A stretch of 7,616 bases of DNA from JBGTBQ01 sp041749275 (GTDB lineage Bacteria > Acidobacteriota > Blastocatellia > Pyrinomonadales > Pyrinomonadaceae), in the NCBI GenBank assembly GCA_041749275.1, contig JBGTBQ010000418.1:1-7616 (forward strand). Direction: 5' to 3'. A program made the translations under genes and the position numbers. Positions 1 to 5,680 of the stretch are shown here, piece by piece. Below the pieces are notes generated by a model. The model was given only the letters and a program-made list of their open reading frames with translations, was not told where the DNA came from and searched no databases. The stretch's first letter is position 1, and each line of letters starts with the position of its first letter.

Positions 1-1024
1 CCCGATCAACCGCGGCGCGCACATCCTCGACCAGCACGATCCGCGTCTCGTGCGTTCCGCTTGTCGCGACGATGCCGAGTGGCGTCCCTGACTCGTTCGT
101 CGCCACCGCGCCAGTCCATGCCGGCGTGGCGCGCGGAGCACGGGCCGTGACTCTGGTCGGGCTGCCGGAAGTCGCGCGCCGGACTTCGACGAGCCGCCCT
201 TCAGCTCGACCCATATCGAGATAGATAGTACCGACTTCGTCGGTCTGCCCCATGTCGCCGGCGAGTTGTGGGGCGGGCGTCGGCGCATAGAGGTGTACGA
301 GTTGTCCGACGGCGGGACTCTCCGTGTGCCCCGAGTCTCCGCTGAGTGTCATAAGCTCTTCCTCGGCTTCGAGCAGCGAGAGGCCGGTGGCGGAATCGAA
401 GCCGACAAAGCTTGCCTTGACGCGCTTGCCTTCACTGCTGACCAGCGTGAATTCGGGGAGGAGCGGCCCGGCGCTTTTGCCTGCGCCGAATAGTCCCGAC
501 GGGAAATGCGGCGCCGCGAATGTCTCCAACTCCGCCTCCGCCTGCGGCAGACGCGCCATCACGGAACGTCCATCGTCCGAGACGAAACCCGCGACGATAT
601 TCGTGTGCACATCCGTGGCGGACGGAAACTCATCAATCTCCAACGCCGGAGGGCCACTCACCGCGAGCCATGCCAGAAGTTTCCAGCCGCTCAAACGATG
701 AACAACCGTCACCACCTGACGTGGCGGCGGCGGCGCTTTCGGAGCCACCGGAGCAACGGCTGGGCGTTGTGCCATTGGCGCAAGCGCGGGCCGCGACGCC
801 GGTGGCGCGACCGCTTTCCCAGCCGGCGTGACGGCGACGCGGGCTTTCGGAGCGTGGGGCGCGATGGGAGCAGGCGGAGTTCGCTGAAGAGCATCAACCT
901 GTCGCTGTGGCGTGGTTGGCGAAGTGGGCCGCGGAGTCTCCTGCACGCGAGCCTGCGCCGCGCCGCCAAGTGTGAGACAGACGCAAGCCACAACCACAAT
1001 GTATTGTCCGAATTTCTTAGACAT
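1..1024 (-). CDS. Secreted HtrA-like (S1C trypsin-fold) protein, catalytic triad apparently lost; 3' end outside the window
   Basis: The frame starts at ATG 1024 and stays open to base 1, giving 341 residues without a stop. Residues 1-26 look like a signal peptide (KK, then a hydrophobic run, ending AAQA). Residues 27-102 are rich in Pro and Ala, a probable periplasmic linker. From about 103 the chain resembles a degenerate HtrA protease domain: VVTVVHRL near 104, then TNIVAGFVSDDGRSV (141-155) where HtrA has GSGFVid.dGyIvT, then VGFDSATGLSLLEAE (207-221) where HtrA has vvG.D..tDlALL, then AWTGAVATNESGTPLGIV (302-319) where HtrA has GNSGGPLvn..G.viGI. By that eye alignment none of the catalytic His, Asp and Ser is kept. 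A C-terminal PDZ domain would be expected past the edge, but this is inference. It is third in the sigma/anti-sigma operon, 30 bases after the anti-sigma stop, so envelope-stress sensing or binding is a plausible role. The fold call is moderate; the secreted nature is firmer. Confidence 0.72.
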   Translation of the reverse strand, partial: MSKKFGQYIVVVACVCLTLGGAAQARVQETPRPTSPTTPQRQVDALQRTPPAPIAPHAPKARVAVTPAGKAVAPPASRPALAPMAQRPAVAPVAPKAPPPPRQVVTVVHRLSGWKLLAWLAVSGPPALEIDEFPSATDVHTNIVAGFVSDDGRSVMARLPQAEAELETFAAPHFPSGLFGAGKSAGPLLPEFTLVSSEGKRVKASFVGFDSATGLSLLEAEEELMTLSGDSGHTESPAVGQLVHLYAPTPAPQLAGDMGQTDEVGTIYLDMGRAEGRLVEVRRATSGSPTRVTARAPRATPAWTGAVATNESGTPLGIVATSGTHETRIVLVEDVRAAVDR

Positions 1025-1054
1025 TCGCCTGTAGTCGAAATAACTTCTTAACGA

Positions 1055-1843
1055 TTACCAGACCCCTTCATCGTCCGCCGGAACGGCGCTCGAAAGTTCA
1101 CGCGCGCGCCCGACAAGATTCTGCGAGCCAAAGCTGACGGGATTCATCGAGAGATGGCGCGGCACACCGGATTCGTCGCGCAGAACGACTCGCAGCGGCT
1201 CCGCCGAAAAATTGAGCTTCACATTCGGGACTTTAAAGACTGGCGCGGAACTATACGCGCTATCCACGACCCCGCCCTTTGCTGTTCCAGCTACTTGATG
1301 ACCGTGGTCAACGACACGCTTCGTGATCGTGCGTTGCCGACGTTGCGGCGCGCGCACTACGTCAACCTTCCGAATGGCATTTATTTCACTGCCCTCAAGT
1401 GTAATTTCATTACCTACATTGGCGGCAGACTTTTCCTGCCTCCGGTCGTCGCTGTTTGAAGGCAAAAAGGTAGAGGATGTTTGGAGCAGGGGCGGTTGAT
1501 TCTCGACTGGCGAACGATTGAAGTAGAACGCTGCCGTGACCGACAGCGCGAAAAAAGATGCGAGCGCGACGGAGCCGAAGCCCGGCGCAAAACGTGTGAC
1601 AGAGAAACGCCTACCCCGCGCGTTCGACGCCGCGACCATGCGCGCGCGTAGTCGAAAATCGAAATCCCCCGGCGCCTCGACCCTCTCAAGCTCGCCAACG
1701 AGTCGGCGGAGCGAATCACGACTTTCAAAGAAATCGAAGCAGGCCGGGCAGGCATCGAGATGCGCCCGCGCCTCGCGGCTGAACCAAGTGCCGCCGACGG
1801 ACTCTTCAATTTCAAGTTTGAAAGATTTGCAGTTGCTTGCCAT
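1055..1843 (-). CDS. Membrane-anchored zinc-finger (zf-HC2/ZAS) anti-sigma factor
   Basis: This 262-residue protein probably binds and inactivates the sigma factor encoded just upstream and releases it on an envelope signal. The N-terminus has the anti-sigma zinc motif H28-x3-C32-x2-C35 (AHLDACPACFDF), with C5 as the likely fourth ligand. A helical linker follows, then one membrane segment at about 86-107 (hydrophobic, ending in AAFYFN). Residues 108-262 would be periplasmic: first Ser/Thr/Gln-rich and low in complexity, then a basic patch (RRQRTITKR), and near the C-terminus a more ordered block (NVKLNFSAEPLRVVLRDE) that I do not recognise. The start lies 14 bases after the sigma stop, so the two are almost certainly co-transcribed and translationally close. 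The cytoplasmic N-terminus, single TM and periplasmic tail follow the usual RseA-like layout, but the C-terminal domain is not RseA. Its signal is unknown. Confidence 0.88.
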   Translation of the reverse strand: MASNCKSFKLEIEESVGGTWFSREARAHLDACPACFDFFESRDSLRRLVGELERVEAPGDFDFRLRARMVAASNARGRRFSVTRFAPGFGSVALASFFALSVTAAFYFNRSPVENQPPLLQTSSTFLPSNSDDRRQEKSAANVGNEITLEGSEINAIRKVDVVRAPQRRQRTITKRVVDHGHQVAGTAKGGVVDSAYSSAPVFKVPNVKLNFSAEPLRVVLRDESGVPRHLSMNPVSFGSQNLVGRARELSSAVPADDEGVW

Positions 1844-1857
1844 GATCTTACTCTTCC

Positions 1858-2553
1858 TTACACATGCGCCCGCAATTTGTCGCGGAGGAACGTGCGAGCG
1901 CGGTTGATGCGTGACTTCACCGTCCCCTCGCTCATCTGTAGTATTGCCGCGATCTCCACGTAGCTTCTCTCTTCTATATCTCGCAGGACGAGCGGCGCGC
2001 GATACTTCTCCGGCAATGTTGCGATGGCGCGGGCGACCGCCGCGCGTCTTTCACCTTCGACGAAGGTTGCGTCCTGAAGTGGTCGCACGTCCGGCACATC
2101 AAGCTCCGCCGCTTCCGCCGGCGACGAGTCACGCCCCTGAAAAAAACCCGTGAGCGAGACCAGACGGCGACGCTTCCGCCGGCGCAACTCGCTGATCGCC
2201 AGATTCGTGGCGATGCGGTAGATATAGGTCGAGAAGGCGTAATTTGTCTGATACCTCTCCGCCGCCGCGTAGACGCGCATAAAAGTCTCTTGCGCCAAAT
2301 CAACCGCCGTTTCGTAGTCGTTCGTCATGCGGTAGACGTAGTTAGTAATCTGGTTGCGATAACGCCGGACCAGTTCTCCGAAAGCGGCTTCGTCGCCCGT
2401 CAAGGTCGCTTCGAGCAACCCGTGATCCGTCAGCGTCTCCGCCGCGCGCGGAGTCGTGACAGACCCCTGCCCGGCGGCGGTAGCCGAGAAAATCAACTCG
2501 TTCGTCGTAGAAACGGCGCTCATTCGTGGAATGGGGGCGACACGGAACCGCAC
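1858..2553 (-). CDS. ECF (extracytoplasmic function) RNA polymerase sigma factor, sigma-E/RpoE-like
   Basis: This protein (231 residues from the longest start) directs RNA polymerase to a stress regulon. Sigma region 2 is at about 46-126: LLEATLTGDEAAFGELVRRY, then the core-binding DLAQETFMRVY (85-95) and the -10-reading segment with FSTYIYRIATNLAISELRRR (107-126). An acidic linker follows (150-165). Region 4 is at about 168-228: LPEKYRAPLVLRDIEERSY and the helix-turn-helix IAAILQMSEGTVKSRINRAR (201-220). No extra SnoaL-like C-terminal domain is present, so this is a minimal ECF protein controlled by the adjacent anti-sigma factor. The start is uncertain. GTG at 2553 has only a poor, very close GGCGAG. 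ATG at 2523 (residue 11, MSAVSTTNEL) has no visible Shine-Dalgarno, but it is an ATG and leaves the conserved domains intact. The first 40 residues are non-conserved in appearance either way. Confidence 0.93.
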   Translation of the reverse strand: MRFRVAPIPRMSAVSTTNELIFSATAAGQGSVTTPRAAETLTDHGLLEATLTGDEAAFGELVRRYRNQITNYVYRMTNDYETAVDLAQETFMRVYAAAERYQTNYAFSTYIYRIATNLAISELRRRKRRRLVSLTGFFQGRDSSPAEAAELDVPDVRPLQDATFVEGERRAAVARAIATLPEKYRAPLVLRDIEERSYVEIAAILQMSEGTVKSRINRARTFLRDKLRAHV

Positions 2554-2618
2554 CTCGCCAGACTCAGTTTATCTAAAAATTTCGCCGGAAAAAGCTACAG
2601 CCGGGCGATACACACAGG

Positions 2619-2624
2619 ATTATA
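2619..2624 (-). promoter_or_regulatory. Candidate -10 element (TATAAT) for the sigma operon
   Basis: Read on the minus strand, positions 2624 to 2619 are a perfect TATAAT, about 65 bases before GTG 2553. The matching -35 position is GC-rich and not consensus-like, so this is a half-supported housekeeping promoter. Confidence 0.35.
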
Positions 2625-2650
2625 CACCCCGACCGCAAACGGCCCGCGGG

Positions 2651-2680
2651 GAATACACGCCCTCTACGCTTCAAGGTTCC
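2651..2680 (-). promoter_or_regulatory. Candidate ECF-type promoter upstream of the sigma factor gene
   Basis: On the minus strand GGAACC (2680-2675, continuing TT) is followed after 16 bases by GTGTATTC (2658-2651). GGAAC is the classic -35 core for sigma-E-type ECF factors, which often autoregulate. The -10 half is only loosely similar to known ECF sites, so the call rests mainly on the -35 match and location. Confidence 0.3.
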
Positions 2681-2737
2681 CAAAAGTAGACCCGCGCGGG
2701 AACAGTAAGAGTCGGCCAGAAACATTTTAGTAACAGG

Positions 2738-2763
2738 CCGCGTGCTCTTCTTTTCGCACGCGG
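2738..2763. repeat. Perfect 8-bp inverted repeat (hairpin or operator)
   Basis: CCGCGTGC (2738-2745) is exactly complementary to GCACGCGG (2756-2763) around a 10-base pyrimidine-rich loop, TCTTCTTTTC on the plus strand. No T-tract follows the stem on either strand, so it is not a standard intrinsic terminator. It may be a protein-binding site or an RNA structure upstream of either operon. Confidence 0.5.
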
Positions 2764-2918
2764 ATGACTAACGATTATGTCACAAGAGCGTGCGCGCAAG
2801 GCCGACGCACGAGGCATCTCTTGCGATTAGCACAGTTACGGACAAGGCCGATAGAAGTTAATGGGCGTATTACAATTATTAATTAGCAACGGAAGCCAAG
2901 TTCGCGTAACTCTTATTA

Positions 2919-2935
2919 GTGGGTTCAAGTCCCGC
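2919..2935 (+). other. tRNA T-arm-like hairpin followed by a T-tract
   Basis: GTGGG (2919-2923), the loop TTCAAGT (2924-2930) and CCCGC (2931-2935) reproduce the geometry of a tRNA T-arm: a 5-bp stem with one G-U pair and a 7-base loop with the TTCRA signature. Five Ts follow (2936-2940). ATAGAAG at 2851-2857 could pair with TTTTTAT at 2936-2942, with two G-U pairs, as an acceptor stem. I could not find acceptable D and anticodon arms between them. It could be a tRNA remnant, a weak terminator or attenuator, or chance. Confidence 0.3.
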
Positions 2936-2955
2936 TTTTTATACAGACAGTGTTC

Positions 2956-2964
2956 AAGGGAGGT
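2956..2964 (+). promoter_or_regulatory. Strong Shine-Dalgarno that fixes the start of the small gene at 2969
   Basis: AAGGGAGGT lies four bases before ATG 2969. An in-frame ATG at 2861 exists, but it has no such signal and its extra codons would run through the T-arm-like hairpin, so 2969 is preferred. Confidence 0.75.
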
Positions 2965-2968
2965 CGCA

Positions 2969-3484
2969 ATGATATTTTTCAAGTTGGATTACGTGATCGA
3001 GTTGGAACAGGCCGGACGGAGAGATGCGGCGCAGTGTGCCGCATACGCCAAGCAGGAAGCGGCGTGGGCCGAACCGGGCGCGTGGTTTAGCAAAATGGGC
3101 CGCGTGTTGAAGAGTTTGGCGTTTGAGTATCTGACTCGACAGAGTTGGCAGGCGCTCGATGGTGTGTTCGTGCCGACGCCGATGATATTGGAGCGCACGG
3201 ACGGAGTCGTCACCCGGACGGAGATGCGCCCGAACCATGCGCGCGCGGTGAAGAGGCTGGTGGGCGTGAAATTATCGCAACACGAAGCCGAGTGCGTCTG
3301 GTTGCGGCTGCTCGAACACAAGTGGTATCTGGGCGAGCGGCTGGGGCGCGACGTGGGGTTGCGCGTGGCGGCGGTGGACTACTTCGAGAACATCCACCAG
3401 CCACGCAAGCAGACCCAGACGCGCGGCGTGTGGGAGCCGCTCCCGCGTCTGCCGATGATGATGCCTTTCGGCGAGCGCGGCTAA
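2969..3484 (+). CDS. Conserved-looking protein of unknown function, possibly related to the DUF4032 C-terminal region
   Basis: This 171-residue soluble protein has no signal peptide or membrane segment. The N-terminal half is rich in helix-forming residues (KLDYVIELEQAGRRDAAQCA, about 5-24), with aromatic and charged residues following. The most distinctive block is HEAECVWLRLLEHKWYLGER (105-124), continuing with LGRDVGLRVAAVDYFEN (125-141). From memory this resembles the end of DUF4032 proteins, where the pattern LEHrWyLSE..GrdVG..eAv..Y recurs; I could not verify it. Those proteins are usually longer and carry a kinase-like part that is absent here. The tail (PLPRLPMMMPFGERG) is Pro/Met-rich. 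It is a single-gene unit: divergent from the sigma operon, with a strong ribosome binding site, and closed by the terminator at 3516. Nothing ties it functionally to the injection-system genes except proximity. Confidence 0.8.
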   Translation: MIFFKLDYVIELEQAGRRDAAQCAAYAKQEAAWAEPGAWFSKMGRVLKSLAFEYLTRQSWQALDGVFVPTPMILERTDGVVTRTEMRPNHARAVKRLVGVKLSQHEAECVWLRLLEHKWYLGERLGRDVGLRVAAVDYFENIHQPRKQTQTRGVWEPLPRLPMMMPFGERG

Positions 3485-3515
3485 GGACAAAACAAAAGGA
3501 GGAAACAACCGCGAG

Positions 3516-3572
3516 GCGGCGAAGGGATTGGAGAAAGCGTCAAGCTTATCTTCTCTCCCCTCGCCGCTTTTT
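3516..3572 (+). terminator. Rho-independent terminator after the small gene
   Basis: The left arm (3516-3537) and right arm (3550-3567) form about 17 base pairs. GCGGCGA pairs with TCGCCGC, then GGGA with TCCC, then GAGAA(A)G with CTTCTC, with one mismatch and small bulges. The loop is 12 bases and the stem runs directly into TTTTT at 3568-3572. It lies 31 bases after the stop at 3484. There is no A-tract on the other side, so it works on the plus strand only and should insulate the injection-system operon from read-through. Confidence 0.88.
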
Positions 3573-3670
3573 GCCCTCTTCGTGATAGCTCAGAACTGAT
3601 GTGATTTGGATTAATTCCGTCCCGTCCGGATGCTCTCTGCGCGTAGCTTCAATTCCGTCTCACATGAGAA

Positions 3671-3682
3671 TGAATTGATTCA
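3671..3682. repeat. Small palindrome, possible operator half-sites
   Basis: TGAAT and ATTCA flank a 2-base centre, 20 bases upstream of the TTGACA at 3703. The position suits an activator or repressor site, but a 5+5 palindrome in AT-rich DNA is weak evidence. Confidence 0.2.
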
Positions 3683-3702
3683 GGCTTGAGGGAAAATAGA
3701 TA

Positions 3703-3731
3703 TTGACACTGACCGGGTTCAGTTATATCGT
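3703..3731 (+). promoter_or_regulatory. Candidate sigma-70 promoter, distal, for the injection-system operon
   Basis: A perfect -35 hexamer TTGACA (3703-3708) is followed after 17 bases by TATCGT (3726-3731), which keeps the first, second, third and last bases of TATAAT. The transcript would have a leader of about 300 bases before the sheath ATG. Confidence 0.4.
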
Positions 3732-3881
3732 GCGGACGGTTTATACAAATTGCTTTTTCGCCATCTCAAGAAAATATCTTTCGGCGCTGAGTTCGTCGAA
3801 TTATGTGAGTTTCCCGACTTCACCTAAAGTTGATTGAAAGTTTTTCCGAATCACACAAACCCGACTCATCCGACACCACGA

Positions 3882-3909
3882 TTGCCCTTGCCTTTTGACA
3901 GTTTATAAT
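3882..3909 (+). promoter_or_regulatory. Candidate sigma-70 promoter, proximal, for the injection-system operon
   Basis: A perfect TATAAT (3904-3909) is preceded at 16 bases by TTGCCC (3882-3887), a 4/6 match to TTGACA. A perfect TTGACA also sits at 3895-3900, but it is too close to this -10; with a 19-base spacer it would pair with TGATAT (3920-3925). Either reading starts a transcript about 110-130 bases before the sheath gene. Confidence 0.45.
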
Positions 3910-3944
3910 CTCCTCGCGCTGATATTAATTTCTTTTAAGTTATG

Positions 3945-4027
3945 TTTCCCAGCCGGTGCGGTTGCCGGCAGGCGAGCGGCAGCGCCCGTTCCGGCGCGCG
4001 CATTTCGACGCTTGAATTTCCCAGCCG
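3945..4027 (+). repeat. Direct repeat TTTCCCAGCCG flanking the GC-rich part of the sheath leader
   Basis: The identical 11-mer is found at 3945-3955 and 4017-4027, 72 bases apart, the second copy just before the Shine-Dalgarno. It brackets a GC-rich stretch that contrasts with the AT-rich DNA before it. The function is unknown. Confidence 0.5.
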
Positions 4028-4042
4028 AAAGAGAGGACTTCC

Positions 4043-5662
4043 ATGCCTACCACACCTACTTACCCCGGTGTCTACATCGAAGAGGTTCCGAGTGGAGTAC
4101 GCACCATTACGGGGGTCGCAACATCCATCACGGCCTTCATCGGCAGCGCGCCGCGCGGGCCGGTCAACGAACCCACCGCCATCAACAATTTCGGGGATTA
4201 CGAACGCCGCTTCGGCGGGCTGGACGTGAGCAGCACGATGAGCTACGCCGTGCGCGACTTCTACCTCAACGGCGGGAGTCAGGGTGTGATCGTGCGTGTG
4301 ACCGGCGCGGGAGCGACGCCCGCCACCATCACGCTGCCGGGCACGGGGGACGATCTCGTACTCGAAGCGTCAAGTCCGGGCACGTGGGGACGGAACCTGC
4401 GCGCGAGCGTCAACTACCAGACGCGCGACGCGGATGACCCCGCACCGGACGCGAACCTCTTCAACCTCACTGTCGTCGAAGAGGTGGGTGAAGGAGGAAC
4501 GGCGCCGCCACCGGAACAACACTTCAACGTCTCGGTTGACCCGGACGATGCGCGCTACCTGCCGCGCGTCCTCGAACAGAACTCGACGCTCGTGCGCGTC
4601 CAGCGGAGCGGCGGCAACTTCCTGATTGGCACTGCTCGCCCGACCGCCACCATCACGCCGACCAGTCCGCCGACCAGTCCCCCTTCCGGCACCGCGTTCT
4701 TCGTCTCGGCGGTCAACGGGACGGATGGCTCCACACCGGGTGCAAACGAGTACCGTGGGAGTCGCGGCGCGAAGACGGGGCTGTTCGCGCTGGAGAAGGC
4801 TGATCTCTTCAACCTCCTCTGCATCCCGCCTCCCGACCGCGCCGACAACCCGGACACAGACCCCTCGGTCTATCAAGAGGCTCTCAATTACTGCCGCGAG
4901 CGGCGCGCCTTTCTCATCGTAGACCCGCAGTTGAGTTGGGGCACACCGCCCGAAAATGCAGTCGCCGACGCCGTCGCGGGCCTCGGCGCGCTGGGTCTGT
5001 CCGGGACGGCGTCGCGCAACGCCGCGCTCTACTTCCCGCGCGTCGTGGAAACAGACCCGCTACGCGACAATCAACTCGACACGTTCGTTCCCTGCGGCGT
5101 CGTGGCCGGAGTGATGGCGAGCACGGACGCCAACCGCGGCGTGTGGAAGGCGCCCGCCGGACTCGATGCCGCGATGAACGGCATCCGCGGTTTGCAGGTG
5201 AATCTAACCGATCCTGAAAACGGCACGCTCAACCAACTCGGCATCAACTGCCTCCGCTCGTTCCCGGTCAACGGGCGCGTGGTGTGGGGCGCGCGCACGC
5301 TGCGCGGGGCTGACCAACTCGCCGACGAGTACAAATATATCCCCGTCCGCCGCCTCGCCCTCTTCATCGAGGAGAGCCTCTATCGAGGCACGCAGTGGGT
5401 CGTCTTCGAGCCGAACGACGAGCCGCTCTGGGCGCAGATTCGCCTCAACGTCGGGGCGTTCATGCAGAACCTCTTCCGGCAGGGCGCGTTTCAGGGAAAG
5501 ACGCCGCGCGAAGCCTATCTCGTCAAGTGCGACAGGGAGACGACGACGCAGAACGACATCAACCTCGGCATCGTCAACATCCTCGTCGGCTTCGCGCCCC
5601 TGAAGCCCGCCGAGTTCGTCATCATCAAGATTCAGCAGCTCGCCGGACAGATCAACGTCTAG
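4043..5662 (+). CDS. Contractile tail sheath protein (Phage_sheath family, COG3497-like; Afp2/PVC-type)
   Basis: This 539-residue protein should polymerise as the outer contractile tube of an injection system and drive the inner tube outward on contraction. The N-terminus is the typical sheath start, PGVYIEEVPSGVRTITGVAT (8-27) followed by ITAFIGSAPRGP, the strand that links neighbouring subunits. The conserved C-terminal core begins near 355 and shows GVWKAPAG (366-373), NCLRSFPVNGRVVWGARTL (402-420), YIPVRRLALFIEESLYRGTQ (432-451), FEPNDEPLW (455-463) and the final domain with CDRETTTQNDINLGIVNILV (496-515) and P-x-KPAEFVI. Between them, about 135-345 is the variable surface-exposed domain; residues 198-216 form a Thr/Pro linker with SPPTSPP. 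Length is normal for the family. ATG 4043 has AGAGGA five bases upstream. The tube gene follows after 18 bases. A phage or tailocin sheath would look similar; the neighbours favour an extracellular contractile injection system. Confidence 0.96.
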   Translation: MPTTPTYPGVYIEEVPSGVRTITGVATSITAFIGSAPRGPVNEPTAINNFGDYERRFGGLDVSSTMSYAVRDFYLNGGSQGVIVRVTGAGATPATITLPGTGDDLVLEASSPGTWGRNLRASVNYQTRDADDPAPDANLFNLTVVEEVGEGGTAPPPEQHFNVSVDPDDARYLPRVLEQNSTLVRVQRSGGNFLIGTARPTATITPTSPPTSPPSGTAFFVSAVNGTDGSTPGANEYRGSRGAKTGLFALEKADLFNLLCIPPPDRADNPDTDPSVYQEALNYCRERRAFLIVDPQLSWGTPPENAVADAVAGLGALGLSGTASRNAALYFPRVVETDPLRDNQLDTFVPCGVVAGVMASTDANRGVWKAPAGLDAAMNGIRGLQVNLTDPENGTLNQLGINCLRSFPVNGRVVWGARTLRGADQLADEYKYIPVRRLALFIEESLYRGTQWVVFEPNDEPLWAQIRLNVGAFMQNLFRQGAFQGKTPREAYLVKCDRETTTQNDINLGIVNILVGFAPLKPAEFVIIKIQQLAGQINV

Positions 5663-5680
5663 CACGAAGGAGATAGACCA

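Larger units (their letters stand above)
2554..2968. other. Divergent intergenic region (415 bases) between the sigma operon and the small plus-strand gene
   Basis: No coding frame here looks real. The region separates genes transcribed away from each other and should hold both promoters. It becomes AT-rich at about 2858-2886, just before the small gene. Items listed separately are two minus-strand promoter candidates (2619-2680), a perfect 8-bp hairpin (2738-2763) and a tRNA T-arm-like hairpin (2919-2935). For the plus strand the best -10-like string I see is TACAAT at 2871-2876, but no convincing -35 hexamer lies 16-18 bases upstream. Confidence 0.6.
3573..4042. other. Non-coding leader region (470 bases) before the tail sheath gene
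   Basis: I see no credible gene on either strand. The first 330 bases or so are AT-richer than the surroundings and hold two promoter candidates (3703-3731 and 3882-3909), a TGAAT-TG-ATTCA palindrome (3671-3682) and a repeated AATTCCGTC (3613-3621 and 3651-3659). From about 3950 the sequence turns GC-rich, with a possible small hairpin GCCGG/CCGGC (3952-3956 with 3965-3969) and an 11-bp direct repeat, suggesting a structured 5' untranslated region. The Shine-Dalgarno AGAGGA (4032-4037) ends it. Confidence 0.6.

Noticed and set aside
506..1051. Plus-strand open frame (181 codons) opposite the HtrA-like gene
   Set aside because: Extremely Arg/His-rich composition typical of an antisense shadow; the minus-strand frame has a signal peptide and family-like blocks.
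2919..2940. T-arm-like hairpin plus T5 as a functional intrinsic terminator
   Set aside because: The stem has only 5 bp including a G-U pair, and no plus-strand gene precedes it that would need termination; kept only as a tRNA-like or attenuator curiosity.
3495..3505. Strong Shine-Dalgarno-like AAAGGAGGAAA after the small gene
   Set aside because: No start codon lies within a usable distance downstream, and the following bases are the terminator stem.
3145..3585. Plus-strand open frame overlapping the small gene and the terminator
   Set aside because: It runs through the intrinsic terminator, is Arg/Ala-rich, and competes with a frame that has an excellent ribosome binding site.
3573..4042. 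CRISPR array or insertion sequence in the leader
   Set aside because: Repeats are only 9-11 bases and occur twice; there are no regular spacers, no terminal inverted repeats and no transposase fragment.
3895..4437. Open frame starting in the leader and overlapping the sheath gene start
   Set aside because: It starts at TTG within a promoter-like TTGACA, has no Shine-Dalgarno and becomes Arg/His-rich once inside the sheath gene.
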